DNA of 32,020 nt, taken from the NCBI GenBank assembly GCA_022822855.1, contig JAJDYG010000020.1, forward strand, positions 1-32,020, given 5' to 3'. The notes below the pieces were generated by a model, which made no database searches, had not been told where the DNA came from, and saw only the letters and a list, made by a program, of their open reading frames with translations. This document shows positions 22,742-29,433 of the stretch, in pieces. The stretch comes from Dehalococcoidia bacterium. Lineage in GTDB: Bacteria > Chloroflexota > Dehalococcoidia > Bin125. Made by a program: the position numbers and the translations under genes. How positions within the stretch are numbered: position 1 is the first letter of the stretch; each line of letters opens with the position of its first letter.

Positions 22742-23623
22742 ATGACCGACTTTGAGAACATCCTCTACCGCGTCGAGGACCGCAAGGCCTACGTCACGCT
22801 GAACCGGCCCGAGAAACTGAACGCCCTCTCGATCGCGCTGCAGGACGAACTCTCCCAAGCGATGTGGGAGGCCGACAACGACACCGCCGTCCATTGCGTG
22901 ATCCTCAGCGGTGCCGGCCGCGCCTTCTCCGCCGGCTACGACCTGACCGGCTCGACCCGCGACTCGCAGGAGACCTACGACAAGGTCTACCGCGGCCGCG
23001 TCTCGTTCGACGACGACACCTGGGGCATGGAGAAAGCCCAGCGCGCTCGCATGGCGATCTTCGACATGCACAAGCCGGTGATCGGCAAGGTGCATGGCTA
23101 CTGCCTGGCCGGCGGCACCGACCTGATCCTGCTCTCCGACATCATCATCGCCGCCGAGGACGCCGTGATCGGCTTCCCGCCGGTCCGCGCGATGGGCGCC
23201 CCGCCCGCCCACATGTGGCTCTACCACGGCGGTCCGCAATTCGCCAAGCGCATGCTCCTGACCGGCGACAGCATCTCCGGCGCCGAGGCCGCCCAGCGCG
23301 GACTGGTCTACGACGCCGTCCCGGCCGACAAGCTCGATGAAGAGGTCGAGTCACTGGCCAACAAGATGGCCATGATCGACCACGAGCTGCTCTCCGCCAA
23401 CAAGCGGATCGTCAACCTCGGCCTTGAAATCATGGGCGCGCGCACATTGCAGCGCCTCGCCTCCGAAAACGACGCCCGCGCGCACCTCGCCCCGGCTGTC
23501 CAGGAGTTCGGCAAGATGTCGCGCGAGAAAGGCCTCAAGGCCGCCCTCGAATGGCGCGACAACCGCTTCGGCGACGGCCGGGGCTCGGCCGCCGCCCAGC
23601 AGCGCAAAGCCTCGGCAACCTAG
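22742..23623 (+). CDS. Enoyl-CoA hydratase/isomerase family protein
   Basis: A 293-residue crotonase-fold protein. The fold is shown by YVTLNRPEKLNALS, the first oxyanion-loop segment GAGRAFSAGYDL (57-68) and the second HGYCLAGGTDLILLSDIIIAAEDAVIGFPP. The two glutamates that perform hydration in classical enoyl-CoA hydratase map to Asp127 (GGTDL for GGCEL) and Pro147 (FPP for QPE). Simple hydration is therefore doubtful; isomerase, hydrolase, lyase or ring-cleaving activity on another acyl-CoA is more likely. Ser/Ala-rich C-terminal tail. It lies between the two SDR pairs, on the same strand as SDR 3 and 4, with 182 bp of tandem hairpin repeats before them, which may or may not interrupt transcription. 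Confidence 0.9.
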   Translation: MTDFENILYRVEDRKAYVTLNRPEKLNALSIALQDELSQAMWEADNDTAVHCVILSGAGRAFSAGYDLTGSTRDSQETYDKVYRGRVSFDDDTWGMEKAQRARMAIFDMHKPVIGKVHGYCLAGGTDLILLSDIIIAAEDAVIGFPPVRAMGAPPAHMWLYHGGPQFAKRMLLTGDSISGAEAAQRGLVYDAVPADKLDEEVESLANKMAMIDHELLSANKRIVNLGLEIMGARTLQRLASENDARAHLAPAVQEFGKMSREKGLKAALEWRDNRFGDGRGSAAAQQRKASAT

Positions 23624-23630
23624 TTTCATT

Positions 23631-23804
23631 CTCTGGGGGGAGCCGCGCAGAAGATCATCTCCCCTCTGTGGGGAGCCGCACGGAAAATCGTCTCCCCTCT
23701 TTGGGGAGCCGCACAGACTATCCTCTCCCCCTCTGGGGAGGAGCCGTCCAATATTCCCTTTCTCCCCCCTCTGGGGGGAGATGCCGTAGGCAGAGGGGGG
23801 TCCC
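23631..23804 (+). repeat. Tandem array of 33-bp hairpin units ending in a B repeat
   Basis: Three near-identical 33-bp units (23631-23663, 23664-23696, 23697-23729) are followed by a 36-bp variant (23731-23766) and a full B repeat (23769-23804). Each unit has CTCT, GGGGAGCCG, a variable 10-12 bp and TCTCCC, so GGGGAG can pair with CTCCCC in every unit. The GAGGGGGG end of the last repeat lies next to the ATG of SDR 3 and may serve as its ribosome site. Confidence 0.8.
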
Positions 23805-23805
23805 A

Positions 23806-24612
23806 ATGGCCACGCCAGATCGATTCCGACTCGACGGCCAGGTCGTTCTGCTCACCGGCGCCGGCCGCGGCCTCGGTCGCGCCATGGCGCTCTCATACGC
23901 CGACGCCGGTGCGAAGGTCGTCGGAGCCTCGCGGACCCTGTCCCAGCTCGAAGAGACCGCGGAACTCGTCGCCGAACGCGGCGGAGAAGCAATCTCAATC
24001 GCCACAGATGTCACCGATCCCGCCGCCGTCGAGGGCATGGTGGCCGAGACGATCGATCGCTTCGGCCGCCTCGACATCCTCATGAACAATGCCGGCGGCG
24101 GCGCGGAAGGTGACGGTTCGCCGCTCGAGCAACTGACCGACGAGCAGTGGCGCTGGGGCATCGACATGAACCTTACCTCGCAGATGCTCTGCGCCCGAAC
24201 GGTGCTGCCGCACATGACCGAGCGCGGCTCCGGCGTGATCATCAACGTGGCCAGCGGATTCGGTCTGCGCGGCGGGCGCGACAACTGGATGTACGTCTCG
24301 GCCAAGGCCGGAGTGGTCAACTTCACTCGCTCGTTGGCCGTCACCTACGGTCCCGCCGGCGTGCGCACCAACTGCATCGCCCCTGGCATCTTTCCCCACA
24401 CCCCTCAGGCATTGGAGCGTTGGCGCGGCGGACGCTACATCCCCGTCGGACGCGCCGGCGTGGCCTGGGAAATGGGGCCGCTGGCCGTGTTCCTCTCCTC
24501 CGACGCCGCAGCCGGAATCAGCGGCGAGACGATCGCGCAGGACGGCGGCGGACTCGCAGCCATCGGACCAACCGGCTGGGCCCCGCGCGTACGCCTGACC
24601 GAACCGACCTAG
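23806..24612 (+). CDS. Short-chain dehydrogenase/reductase 3 (canonical)
   Basis: A 268-residue classical SDR with TGAGRGLG (17-24), NNAGGG, Asn122, Ser150, Tyr163 and Lys167 (YVSAK); the catalytic tetrad is complete. It is closely related to SDR 1, sharing the VASG.GLRG stretch before the active Tyr and the C-terminal PTGW extension. An NAD(P)-dependent alcohol/carbonyl reaction is expected, perhaps on an acyl-CoA given the hydratase-like gene upstream. The ATG at 23806 follows immediately after the GAGGGGGG end of an intergenic repeat, which seems to act as the Shine-Dalgarno. SDR 4 starts 10 bp after its stop. Confidence 0.92.
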   Translation: MATPDRFRLDGQVVLLTGAGRGLGRAMALSYADAGAKVVGASRTLSQLEETAELVAERGGEAISIATDVTDPAAVEGMVAETIDRFGRLDILMNNAGGGAEGDGSPLEQLTDEQWRWGIDMNLTSQMLCARTVLPHMTERGSGVIINVASGFGLRGGRDNWMYVSAKAGVVNFTRSLAVTYGPAGVRTNCIAPGIFPHTPQALERWRGGRYIPVGRAGVAWEMGPLAVFLSSDAAAGISGETIAQDGGGLAAIGPTGWAPRVRLTEPT

Positions 24613-24622
24613 GGGGCCGCCG

Positions 24623-25429
24623 ATGTCAGACTTCGTCCCGACTCCCAATCCCGAGCGTCCCGATGATCCATTCCTGCTCAGGGGCCGCGTCGCGCTGGTC
24701 GTCGGAGCCGGCGACCCGCTGGGCCGCGCCGCGGCGGTCGCCCTGGCCGAGGCCGGGGCCGATGTCGCCGTCGCCACCCTTCGCGCCGGCCCGCAGGAAG
24801 TGGTGCGTGTCAACTCCGTCGCCAACGAGATCTGGTCGCTGGGCCGGGCAAATACCGCGATCACACTCGATGCTTCGGACGCCAACAGCGTCGACGCCGC
24901 CGTCGCTCGCGCCAGTTCCGAGCTGGGCCGACTCGACATCCTCGTCAACGCCGCCGACCTGCCCGTCGCTGCCCCCCTGGACGAAGTCAGCCCCGACGAC
25001 TGGCACGCGATCCTCGACGCCAATCTCCTCGCCCCCGCGATGACCGCTCGCGCGGCTGCGCGCGTGATGAAGGTCAACGGCTACGGGCGGATCATCAACC
25101 TGGTCTCAGTGCTGGCCGCCCGAGGCGTGGCCAACACCTCGGCCTATGCCGCCGCCCACGCCGGAGTCCTCGCATTGACCCGGGCCCTCTCCCAGGAATG
25201 GGCGCGCTCTGGAATCACCGTGAACGCGCTGCAGGTCGGCATCTACGAGGGCCAGCACGGCTTCGGCGACGATCCCGAGACGGTCCGCCAGGTGGCGAGA
25301 ATGCTGCCGGCCAAGGAACTGGTCAAGCCCGAAGACGTCGGCCCGGCCGTCGTCGCGCTGGCCGCCGACTCCGGCTTCATCACCGGCGAGACCATCGCCG
25401 TCGACGGAGCAGCAACCGCCCGCGTCTGA
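24623..25429 (+). CDS. Short-chain dehydrogenase-like protein 4 (catalytic Lys replaced)
   Basis: A 268-residue SDR-fold protein paired with SDR 3, as SDR 2 is with SDR 1. Ser162 and Tyr175 are kept, but the Lys of YxxxK is His179 (YAAAH) and the cofactor loop is VGAGDPLG rather than TGxxxGxG. It is therefore less decayed than SDR 2 but still lacks a residue that lowers the Tyr pKa and binds the nicotinamide ribose. A regulatory or structural role in a heteromer with SDR 3 is plausible. Low residual activity cannot be excluded. A 20-residue N-terminal extension (FVPTPNPERPDDPF) precedes the first strand, as in SDR 2. AGGGGG lies 7 nt before the start. Confidence 0.88.
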   Translation: MSDFVPTPNPERPDDPFLLRGRVALVVGAGDPLGRAAAVALAEAGADVAVATLRAGPQEVVRVNSVANEIWSLGRANTAITLDASDANSVDAAVARASSELGRLDILVNAADLPVAAPLDEVSPDDWHAILDANLLAPAMTARAAARVMKVNGYGRIINLVSVLAARGVANTSAYAAAHAGVLALTRALSQEWARSGITVNALQVGIYEGQHGFGDDPETVRQVARMLPAKELVKPEDVGPAVVALAADSGFITGETIAVDGAATARV

Positions 25430-25481
25430 GCCCAGGTCTGTCTGAAATCGATACGCTCACTGACAGGGAGACTCTGCCAAA

Positions 25482-26042
25482 ATGAGCGGCGGTATGCGGT
25501 TCGTATTCGACGAAGAGAAGGCAGCGCACGCTGCCGCGTGGCTGCTGCGGCGCAACGGCGAGCCGATGCCGGCACTCAAGCTGGTCGCGCTACTCTACCT
25601 CGTCGATCGGAAGAGCTTCATCGAATCGACCTACCCGCTGACGGGCGACGAATTTGTCGCCGCCGAGGACGGACCCACGCTCCGCACCCTGCGACAGTTG
25701 GCCTTGGGCGCTCCCTGCTCCGTAGGTGAGGAGTGGACGCGATACGTCCAACCGGTCACCGAGCATCAGTGGGCCCATACGCGCGAGGATGACTTCGGAG
25801 CGCTCTCCGAGCGAGATCGCGAGCGGCTAGACGTCGTGTTCGAGCGCCATCGAGCCGCCACCTACGACGAACTCTGTGAATACACCCGTTGCTTCCCCGA
25901 ATGGCGTCGGCCCGCCGAGGCTCCGGAGCCAATCGACCCGGCCACCATACTGCGCGACGCCGGGTACGAAGAAATCGACATCGAAGAAGTTACGGACCTG
26001 GTCGGTTCCGTCCACTGGTTGCATACGCTCCCGCGTCAATGA
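25482..26042 (+). CDS. Panacea-domain (DUF4065-like) antitoxin
   Basis: A 186-residue protein matching the Panacea/SocA-like antitoxin domain: FDEEKAAHAAAWLLRRNGEPMPALKLVALLYLVDRKSF, then YPLTGDEFVAAEDGPTLRTLRQL. Panacea domains neutralise many unrelated toxins by direct binding. The C-terminal 80 residues (ERHRAATYDELCEYTRCFPEW...) extend the domain and probably set toxin specificity. Its stop overlaps the start of the next gene by ATGA, the usual toxin-antitoxin arrangement with the antitoxin first. GGGAGA lies 11 nt before the ATG, and GATACGCT about 30 nt upstream could contain the -10 box. Confidence 0.85.
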   Translation: MSGGMRFVFDEEKAAHAAAWLLRRNGEPMPALKLVALLYLVDRKSFIESTYPLTGDEFVAAEDGPTLRTLRQLALGAPCSVGEEWTRYVQPVTEHQWAHTREDDFGALSERDRERLDVVFERHRAATYDELCEYTRCFPEWRRPAEAPEPIDPATILRDAGYEEIDIEEVTDLVGSVHWLHTLPRQ

Positions 26043-26440
26043 TTGAGGTAGGTCGAACCTTCGACGGTCTCGATACCGCCGGACACCTCTTCGTCGTGCT
26101 CAGCGGTCCGCCAGCGTCCGATCGCATTGTCGTTGCCAATCTATCCTCGCACTATCCCGAACGGCCGCGACACAGCGAGCGCTGTCTGATCGTCGAACCG
26201 CACGAGCATCAATGGGTCCGGCGGGTTTCTTGCATCTACATCGAGCGCACGGCGCTTGTGCGCAACTCGCAGCTTGAGCAAGGAATGGATAGTGGAGCGG
26301 TCCGAAGGCATCCACGGTGCTCGCCGCAACTCTTGCGACGGATTCAAGAAGGCGTGTTGGCGTCTGCGGTTGTGCAACCTCAGATCAAGGCGGCGGTGCG
26401 TGCCGCAATGGAGCCGAGTCCACCATTCGCAACGCAGTAG
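26039..26440 (+). CDS. Putative toxin partner, beta-barrel-like protein
   Basis: A 133-residue protein translated from the ATGA overlap with the Panacea gene. Its first 75 residues look like a small beta barrel (HLFVVLSGPP, DRIVVANLSSH, CLIVEPHEHQWVRRVSCIYIERTALV), reminiscent of PemK/MazF-like barrels and of a hypothetical family with an H-x-[WF]-[VI]-x-x-x-S motif. A helical tail (LLRRIQEGVLASAVVQPQIKAAVRAAM) follows. Coupling to a Panacea antitoxin suggests it is the toxin; the target, perhaps RNA or translation, is unknown. The 3' end overlaps the convergent ADP-ribosylglycohydrolase gene by 56 bp. Confidence 0.65.
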   Translation: MIEVGRTFDGLDTAGHLFVVLSGPPASDRIVVANLSSHYPERPRHSERCLIVEPHEHQWVRRVSCIYIERTALVRNSQLEQGMDSGAVRRHPRCSPQLLRRIQEGVLASAVVQPQIKAAVRAAMEPSPPFATQ

Positions 26441-27401
26441 TTGCCGCCGCAATCCGTCGGCGTTCCGGCACGCACTCCAACCAGCGCTCGGGAATCGCCG
26501 ACGCACCGTAACGAGCGCCAAGCACCGCTCCGGCAACCGCCGCATTCGTATCCGTGTCGCCCCCGGCGCTGACGATCCGGATCAACGCCTCTTCAAGCGT
26601 GGCGTCCGCGTCGAGACCCCACAGCGCGGCCTGCATGCAGAGATACGTATGCCCGCTCACCCGCTCCTCGGCGATCCGTTCTTCGATCGCATCAGGAATC
26701 GCCAGTGTCCATGCGATCAGCTCCGCCGGAGCCCCATCCTGCGCCGCGGCAAAGGTCAGGTCCTCGCGGCTGACACTCTGGCCGCGCAGCAGCATCGCGA
26801 TCGCGGCGTTGACCACGATGCACGACCACTGCGCCCCCGGCGCGAAATGAGTCACCGCGCACGTCGCAGCCGTCTGCTCGATCAGCTTGCCCGGATCCAG
26901 CGCATGCCTGAGCGCCACCGGAGCGCAACGCATCAGCGCCCCATTCGGTTGTGTCTCGGGACTGCCGTATTCCCGCCAGAGCGCCTGCGCCGCGCCCGGT
27001 GCGCCGAGACCGACCTCCAGGTAATCGATCACCGTCGAGGTCATAATCCCGATCCCCCGGCCATTCTCCGACCTCCACCGGACCAGCCGATCGGCAAAGC
27101 CGTCGATCGGGTCAGGATCGTGCGCCAGCGCCTCGGCCAGCTCGACTGCCTGCGCGAGGTCATCGTCCATCGGACGGTCCCGCTCCTTCGCGTTGATCTC
27201 GGTCACGCCGTCCGGATAGCTGCGCCGAATCGACGAGCGACTCGCCCCCTCGACCGGCAGGCCCAGCAGGTTTCCCACCGCCAGACCAAGCAGAACGCCC
27301 CGCGCCCGATCCTCATCCACCACCCCAACCGGATCTGAGCCCTGCAACTCCGCGAGATGCGGAGCCTCGCGCACAACTCCCGGATCCTCAATCGTTGACA
27401 T
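26385..27401 (-). CDS. ADP-ribosylglycohydrolase family protein
   Basis: A 338-residue protein of the DraG/ARH family, which removes ADP-ribose from proteins or metabolites using two magnesium ions. Visible family parts are DRARGVLLGLAVGNLLGLPVEG, RPMDDDLAQAVELAEAL (the metal motif, usually TDDT, reads M-D79-D80-D81), NGALMRCAPVAL and the C-terminal metal motif GGDTDTNAAVAGAVLGARYG. Replacement of the first Thr by Met and the last by Asp is a deviation from ARH1/DraG, but the Asp ligands remain. Some members of this family act on other small molecules. A TAGGCT hexamer ends 9 nt before the ATG. It is a single-gene unit whose 3' end overlaps the toxin gene. Confidence 0.88.
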   Translation of the reverse strand: MSTIEDPGVVREAPHLAELQGSDPVGVVDEDRARGVLLGLAVGNLLGLPVEGASRSSIRRSYPDGVTEINAKERDRPMDDDLAQAVELAEALAHDPDPIDGFADRLVRWRSENGRGIGIMTSTVIDYLEVGLGAPGAAQALWREYGSPETQPNGALMRCAPVALRHALDPGKLIEQTAATCAVTHFAPGAQWSCIVVNAAIAMLLRGQSVSREDLTFAAAQDGAPAELIAWTLAIPDAIEERIAEERVSGHTYLCMQAALWGLDADATLEEALIRIVSAGGDTDTNAAVAGAVLGARYGASAIPERWLECVPERRRIAAATTALRMVDSAPLRHAPPP

Positions 27402-27490
27402 CGCATTCGCAGCCTATTCAGTTGCTGCTTCGACGGCGCTCCCGTGCCAGTTACTCTTAGCCCGAAACCGGCACGCCGAGGAATACGCTC

Positions 27491-28930
27491 ATGACCTTGC
27501 CAAACGATGCCTGGGGACTGCCCCTGTCGACCTCCAACGAAGCGGCTGACGCCTACCGGCTGGGCGTCGACCGGATGCTCTCCTACACGCTCGGCGTTGA
27601 CGAGGCATTGGAACGGGCGATTGAACTCGATCCCGGCTTTGCCCTGGCGCACTCGCAGCTTGGACTGTTCTATCTCTTCCGAGGTCAGGGCAAACGGGCC
27701 GCCGAACTGGCCAATCAGGCTCACGAACTGGCCGACGGAGCAACGCCTCGCGAACAGCGTCATGTCGCGATCCTCGGCGCGACGGCGCGCGGCAAGGGAT
27801 CGCAGGCGCCGGCGCTGATCGATGAGCATCTGGGCGAGACCCCGCGCGATGCCCCGATCCTGATGCAATGGTTCGGCGCCAACTTCTACGGTGGCGGAGT
27901 CGAGAAGCGCGAGCGGATGCTGGACAAGTTCGACAGCCTCGCGCCTGCATACGGCGACGACTGGTGGTTCCTCAGCTGGCACGCCTTCGCCAACCACGAG
28001 ATGGACCAACTCGACCGCGCACGCGAGTTGGTCCAGCGCTCACTCGATCTGCGCCGCCAGAACGGCCAGGCCGCCCACGCCATGTCCCACATCTTCTTCG
28101 AGGAGCATGACCTGACCGGCGGCGCAGGATTCCTCGGCGAATGGCTCGCCGACTTCCCTGAGCGCGCCGGATTCTTCCGCCACCTCACCTGGCACCAGGC
28201 GCTCTTCCTGCTCGCCAACGGACGCCGATCCGACGCCCTCGCCCTCCACGACGAAACCATCCGGCCCGGCGCGGACGAACACGGCGACGCCCTCGGCGGA
28301 GTCGCCGACGCCGCCTCCCTGCTCTGGCGCTGCCGCCTGCACGACTCAGTCGGCGGGAACGGCGGCGATCATCCCGACTGGCGGGCGATCGCCGACCTCG
28401 CCGAATCCGCCTTCCCTCGACCCGGCACCGCCTGGGTCGACGTCCATCGAGCGCTGGCGCTGGCCGCGCTCGGCGACCAGGTCGGCCTCGGCAACCTGCT
28501 CGACGGACTCAAGCAGGCCGCAGATCGCGGACACACCACCGCCGGCACGGTCGTGGCCCCGGTTGTCGAGGCGCTCTCCGCCTTCGGCCAGGGAGACTAC
28601 GAATCCGCCGCCAACGGTCTCGCCGCGGTCCGCGATCTCCTCGTCACGCTGGGCGGCTCCAACGCGCAGCGTGACGTCTTCGAGGAAACCCTCGTCGAGG
28701 CCCGTCTCCGCGCCGGCCAGACCGAGCAAGCGATGCAACTGCTGCAAGAGCGACTCGACCGCGGAGCCACCGCCCGCGATCTCTTCCGCTGGGGACGAGC
28801 CCAGACCGCGAAGGGCGAACTCGAAGAGGCCAAAACCGCATTCCGACGAGCCGCCCAGCTCTGGGCCGACGGCGACCAGGACGCGCCCGAAATGCGCGCC
28901 CTCCAAGCCATGCAAGAGGCCGCCGCATGA
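27491..28930 (+). CDS. TPR protein, TTC38-like
   Basis: A 479-residue soluble helical-repeat protein like the TTC38 family of tetratricopeptide proteins. The start DAWGLPLSTSNEAADAYRLGVDRMLSY is typical of that family, followed by TPR-like helices (EALERAIELDPGFALAHSQLGLFYLFRGQ) and the conserved HAMSHIFFE and FFRHLTWHQALF stretches in the middle. The C-terminal third adds more TPR units (AQTAKGELEEAKTAFRRAAQLW). No catalytic domain is apparent; a scaffold role is likely. GAGGAA gives a ribosome site, and TACTCT near 27449 is a candidate -10 box. Its last codons overlap the clpS start by ATGA, tying it to protein turnover or simply to co-expression. Confidence 0.82.
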   Translation: MTLPNDAWGLPLSTSNEAADAYRLGVDRMLSYTLGVDEALERAIELDPGFALAHSQLGLFYLFRGQGKRAAELANQAHELADGATPREQRHVAILGATARGKGSQAPALIDEHLGETPRDAPILMQWFGANFYGGGVEKRERMLDKFDSLAPAYGDDWWFLSWHAFANHEMDQLDRARELVQRSLDLRRQNGQAAHAMSHIFFEEHDLTGGAGFLGEWLADFPERAGFFRHLTWHQALFLLANGRRSDALALHDETIRPGADEHGDALGGVADAASLLWRCRLHDSVGGNGGDHPDWRAIADLAESAFPRPGTAWVDVHRALALAALGDQVGLGNLLDGLKQAADRGHTTAGTVVAPVVEALSAFGQGDYESAANGLAAVRDLLVTLGGSNAQRDVFEETLVEARLRAGQTEQAMQLLQERLDRGATARDLFRWGRAQTAKGELEEAKTAFRRAAQLWADGDQDAPEMRALQAMQEAAA

Positions 28931-29271
28931 CCTCCCAGCCGTCCGTTCCGCGACCCGATGTCATCGTCGAAGACGACGTCGACGCCGAACGCGGCAGCGA
29001 ACTGGAGAAGCGCTACCACCTCTTCCTCCACGACTCTGACGATCACACCTACGAATACGTGATTGACATGCTCGGCGGGGTCTTCGGCTACTCGAAGGAG
29101 AAAGCCTTCGCCATCGCCTCGATGATCGACGGGCATGGCCGAGGCATCGTCGAGACCGCCGACTACGACACCGTCAAGAAGCACCAGGACCAGATCCACG
29201 GCTGGGGACCCGACCCACGAATCCCCCACTGTCGAGGCTCGCTCTCAGCCACAATCGAGGAAGCCCCCTAA
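28927..29271 (+). CDS. clpS: ClpS-like protease adaptor
   Basis: A 114-residue ClpS-domain protein: RYHLFLHDSDDHTYEYVIDMLGGVFGYSKEKAFAIASMIDGHGRGIVET. ClpS delivers N-degron substrates to ClpA/ClpC-ClpP. The usual NDD substrate motif is shifted to HDSDDHTYEYV, and the conserved His lies in DGHGRG. The C-terminal GWGPDPRIPHCRGSLSATIEEA is typical of a variant ClpS group with an extended end. The N-terminal 28 residues are acidic and disordered. It is the second gene of a unit with the TPR protein. Whether this variant recognises classical N-degrons is open; clpA or clpC is not in the window. Confidence 0.82.
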   Translation: MTSQPSVPRPDVIVEDDVDAERGSELEKRYHLFLHDSDDHTYEYVIDMLGGVFGYSKEKAFAIASMIDGHGRGIVETADYDTVKKHQDQIHGWGPDPRIPHCRGSLSATIEEAP

Positions 29272-29300
29272 CCGCCAAGCTCAAGCCCGCCCCCATTCCC

Positions 29301-29345
29301 CTCTCCCCCCGCGAAGCGGGGGGAGATGCCGAAGGCAGAGGGGGG
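29301..29345. repeat. Intergenic hairpin repeat B, intact copy
   Basis: A perfect 9-bp stem (CTCCCCCCG 29303-29311 with CGGGGGGAG 29317-29325, loop CGAAG) is followed by ATGCCGAAGGCAGAGGGGGG. It is the cleanest B copy and lacks the 23-bp module. It lies between clpS and the selenoprotein gene. Confidence 0.75.
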
Positions 29346-29433
29346 CTCTCACCAGACGGCGCGACCCGCCAAACAAGCAAGCTGGGGCGTGGTCCCCTCG
29401 TTCATCTAGCATCCCACCCAGAGGAGCGCTGCC

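Noticed and set aside
23631..23766. CRISPR-like array
   Set aside because: The variable parts are only about 10-12 bp, the repeats are self-complementary relatives of dispersed intergenic repeats, and no cas gene is present.
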